From contig JAMHXF010000005.1 in assembly GCA_035910535.1 (NCBI GenBank), positions 88,516 through 152,515 of the forward strand: 64,000 nucleotides of DNA. Reading direction: 5' to 3'. The notes below the pieces were generated by a model. That model was given only the letters and a program-made list of their open reading frames with translations, did no database searches and was not told the DNA's origin. Shown piece after piece: positions 62,398-64,000 of the stretch. Each line of letters starts with the position of its first letter. Within the stretch, counting starts at the first letter, position 1. The DNA is from Archangium_A sp035910535 (GTDB lineage Bacteria > Myxococcota > Myxococcia > Myxococcales > Myxococcaceae). Both the position numbers and the translations under genes were made by a program.

Positions 62398-64000
62398 TCA
62401 GGGACAAGCCCAATCAGCCAGTGCGCGTGTCTGATTTCCGGTTCGAGCACTGTCATGCTGGTACGTCGGCCACGGCGCGGAAGCACTCAGGCCGTGCGAG
62501 TCGACGATGATTGAGTGGAGACGTCCGTCTTGCGCCGACGCGACATACAAACTGCCAGGCCGGTTGCAGACTTTTTGGCCGCTGACATTTCGGGCCGCAT
62601 CCAGCGCGACCGACGAGCCGACGTTGCCGGACACGTCGGCTGACCACAGCGGCACCAACGCCGGCGTCAGCGCGGTGACGTTGCCGCTGACGTTCACCAC
62701 ATAGATCGTCCCGTCGCTGCCGATGGACGGAGTACCAACAAGATCAGCGCCAGACAAATCTCGCGACGTTTCCACGCCGAAAGAGCCAGCATCGCCTCCA
62801 ACACCAGGAATGTGCGGCACACTCACGACCATCGAACCGTTGCCGTAGACAAAACTAGGCGCGCCAGCGGTGCCGCCGATAGCCGGTCCTGTCGCGACAG
62901 ACGATCCACCCGCAAGAGTGAACTTCGCTGGTGTTGTCGTCACAAACGAAGCTTCGGTGACTGCGTAGATACCACCAACCGTCAGTCCTCCTCCTCCTCC
63001 TCCTCCAATTGTCGTGCCAGTTCGGGCAAGACCTTCAGTAAATAGATTGTGCTTATTTTTAGTAACCTGTGTTGTCCAAGCAATCGAATTTAGATTCCAC
63101 TGAACGTGTCTCAGCGTCGCGTTGGCTGTATTCGCCATGAATGTATTCTCGTCTTCTGAGACGACAGCGTAGCGGTGTGCGCCGCTCAGTGCCGGCACGC
63201 TCACTTCGACACATCGAGCCGAGTTTGCCGCTGGCCTCGCAGCGGCCAGCACGCCGGTTTGCGAGACGGCAACAACTCGCTCAGAGCCGCCGTCTGGGAG
63301 ATTCATGTCGGTCAACGCCAACGACGAATTAAACAGACGTCCTGTATCGGCACACACAACACTCGTAGTCGGCAGACCAGTTGTGCCGTTTACGGCGCGA
63401 ATGGCGCCTTCCGCAGAATTCTTGTACGCGACATAGACCGAGCCGCCAACCATCGGCGAGGCGGTGATTGCGCCGCCATCAAAGACTGATATTGCCGAGC
63501 CTGTTGGACTGATTGCCCACATGGCTCCTGTGTCTGTGCTCTGCTCGCTGCCGACATAGACAACTCCAGACGAATCAATCGCTGGTGCATGAATCGCATT
63601 CGGAGCAGACGCAGCCAACCTCAGATTCCGACTCCAGCGGTAGCGCGTCACGTGAACGTTCTCCGCCGAGGCTACAGCAGAGATATTTCCGTAAGCATCT
63701 ACGCGCGGCGGCAGCCCGACAACAAACGTCTTTCTAAAGTCGTCCATGTCAAGGGCGGCCAGGTCAATTCTAAAGCAACTGCACACCGCCAACGCACAAG
63801 CAGTCGTGCACGTCGTAGATGAAAGCGCCGACGTCGGGACGCCAGTGAAGTCCGCCGCCGCCACCGCCACTGGCTCAGAGCTCGCCAGCTGCAGCTCGGC
63901 GAACTCGTCACGCTTGAACGAGCCCACCGACGCCGAATCTTCGGTAATGAGGTCTCCGCTTGGCGTCCTCATCGGAGCCGCAACAACCGTCAAATCAACC
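62398..64000 (-). CDS. Ig-like/beta-propeller-like protein, partial (5' end beyond window)
   Basis: The frame is open to the right edge with no upstream stop, so the start lies outside the window; at least 534 residues are present. It begins within an Ig-like domain (VGSFKRDEFAELQLASSEPV, FRKTFVVGLPPRVDAYGNIS) and continues as a PQQ-like propeller: APAIDSSGVVYVGSEQSTDT, ITASPMVGGSVYVAYKNSAE, VGTPSIGSDGTIYVVNVSGN, each a typical blade. A Gly7 tract (62986-63006) sits mid-protein. G+C is lower than in the neighbours, e.g. 42% over 63001-63060 by my count. It is on the same strand as the Ig-like lipoprotein and separated from it by 252 bases without a gene. Confidence 0.8.
   Translation of the reverse strand, partial: VDLTVVAAPMRTPSGDLITEDSASVGSFKRDEFAELQLASSEPVAVAAADFTGVPTSALSSTTCTTACALAVCSCFRIDLAALDMDDFRKTFVVGLPPRVDAYGNISAVASAENVHVTRYRWSRNLRLAASAPNAIHAPAIDSSGVVYVGSEQSTDTGAMWAISPTGSAISVFDGGAITASPMVGGSVYVAYKNSAEGAIRAVNGTTGLPTTSVVCADTGRLFNSSLALTDMNLPDGGSERVVAVSQTGVLAAARPAANSARCVEVSVPALSGAHRYAVVSEDENTFMANTANATLRHVQWNLNSIAWTTQVTKNKHNLFTEGLARTGTTIGGGGGGGLTVGGIYAVTEASFVTTTPAKFTLAGGSSVATGPAIGGTAGAPSFVYGNGSMVVSVPHIPGVGGDAGSFGVETSRDLSGADLVGTPSIGSDGTIYVVNVSGNVTALTPALVPLWSADVSGNVGSSVALDAARNVSGQKVCNRPGSLYVASAQDGRLHSIIVDSHGLSASAPWPTYQHDSARTGNQTRALADWACP
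62986..63006 (-). repeat. (TCC)7 trinucleotide tract encoding seven glycines
   Basis: Seven TCC units in a row (GGA x7 on the coding strand) encode a poly-Gly run between TTI and LTVGG of the partial propeller-like protein. Pure repeat of one codon is prone to length change without frameshift. Confidence 0.95.

Overview
The window is high-GC DNA (mostly about two-thirds G+C) that reads like a chromosome of a myxobacterium (phylum Myxococcota). The pointers are lineage-typical gene families: an MXAN_5187-like protein next to lgt, a Ser/Thr kinase with C-terminal PEGA domains, a small AT-hook/zinc 'vegetative protein', very many lipoproteins with Asp-Ala-Gly or Thr-Ala-Thr-Gly-Gly-Gly stretches, and choice-of-anchor/VWA cell-surface proteins. 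No rRNA, tRNA, CRISPR array, transposase, integrase or obvious prophage is visible. After start-site trimming the coding density is very high; no gene-free stretch exceeds about 255 bases.

Layout. 1-5069 (minus strand) is a tight run: GAF/PAS/GGDEF diguanylate cyclase, a membrane-anchored protein, a PDZ protein, a DUF2723-type membrane glycosyltransferase and the 5' end of a pirin gene. 5160-10134 (plus) is module A: a small membrane protein, a TonB-dependent receptor carrying a TonB-C-like N-terminal domain, and two lipoproteins. 10138-13180 (minus) holds a large lipoprotein and a TPR membrane protein; 13255-15033 a PEGA Ser/Thr kinase; 15167-15799 a peptidoglycan-binding/M15-like enzyme; 15800-18816 (minus) a repeat-rich outer-membrane protein, an ECF sigma factor and a FecR-like protein; 18936-20264 a repeat-bearing lipoprotein. 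20265-27618 (minus) is a long co-oriented run: unknown secreted protein, 3-methyladenine glycosylase, ECF sigma factor, zinc anti-sigma factor, VWA protein, coiled-coil membrane protein, GST-like protein and di-haem cytochrome. 27676-39740 (plus) has malQ, a class III adenylate/guanylate cyclase, the outer-membrane assembly pair TamA-like/TamB-like and an S37-like serine peptidase. 39742-43155 (minus) has a vegetative-type DNA-binding protein, tryptophan 2,3-dioxygenase and a secreted TIM-barrel-like lipoprotein. 43241-49411 (minus) is module B, a second copy of the module A architecture followed by another lipoprotein and an MFS exporter. 49497-51418 has a hemerythrin, an unknown protein and a stand-alone LigD-type polymerase. 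51515-64000 is dominated by large surface lipoproteins (Cys-rich, ASH/VWA, Ig-like, a truncated beta-propeller-like protein), with lgt, the enzyme that lipidates such proteins, an MXAN_5187-like gene and a ferredoxin-reductase-type flavoprotein among them.

Most interesting. Two distant loci (5160-10134 and 45556-49411) carry the same four-part gene order, with matching stop/start overlaps and recognisably related receptors and lipoproteins: small His-containing membrane protein, TonB-dependent receptor, lipoprotein alpha, lipoprotein beta. I read this as a duplicated, undescribed TonB-linked uptake system, perhaps for a metal. The sequence shows the architecture; the substrate is inference. 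Secondary points are tandem palindromes in the ECF/anti-sigma/VWA cluster, a 60-bp tandem repeat array inside a surface-protein gene, matching 18-bp coding repeats in two unrelated lipoproteins, and a low-GC gene at the right edge.
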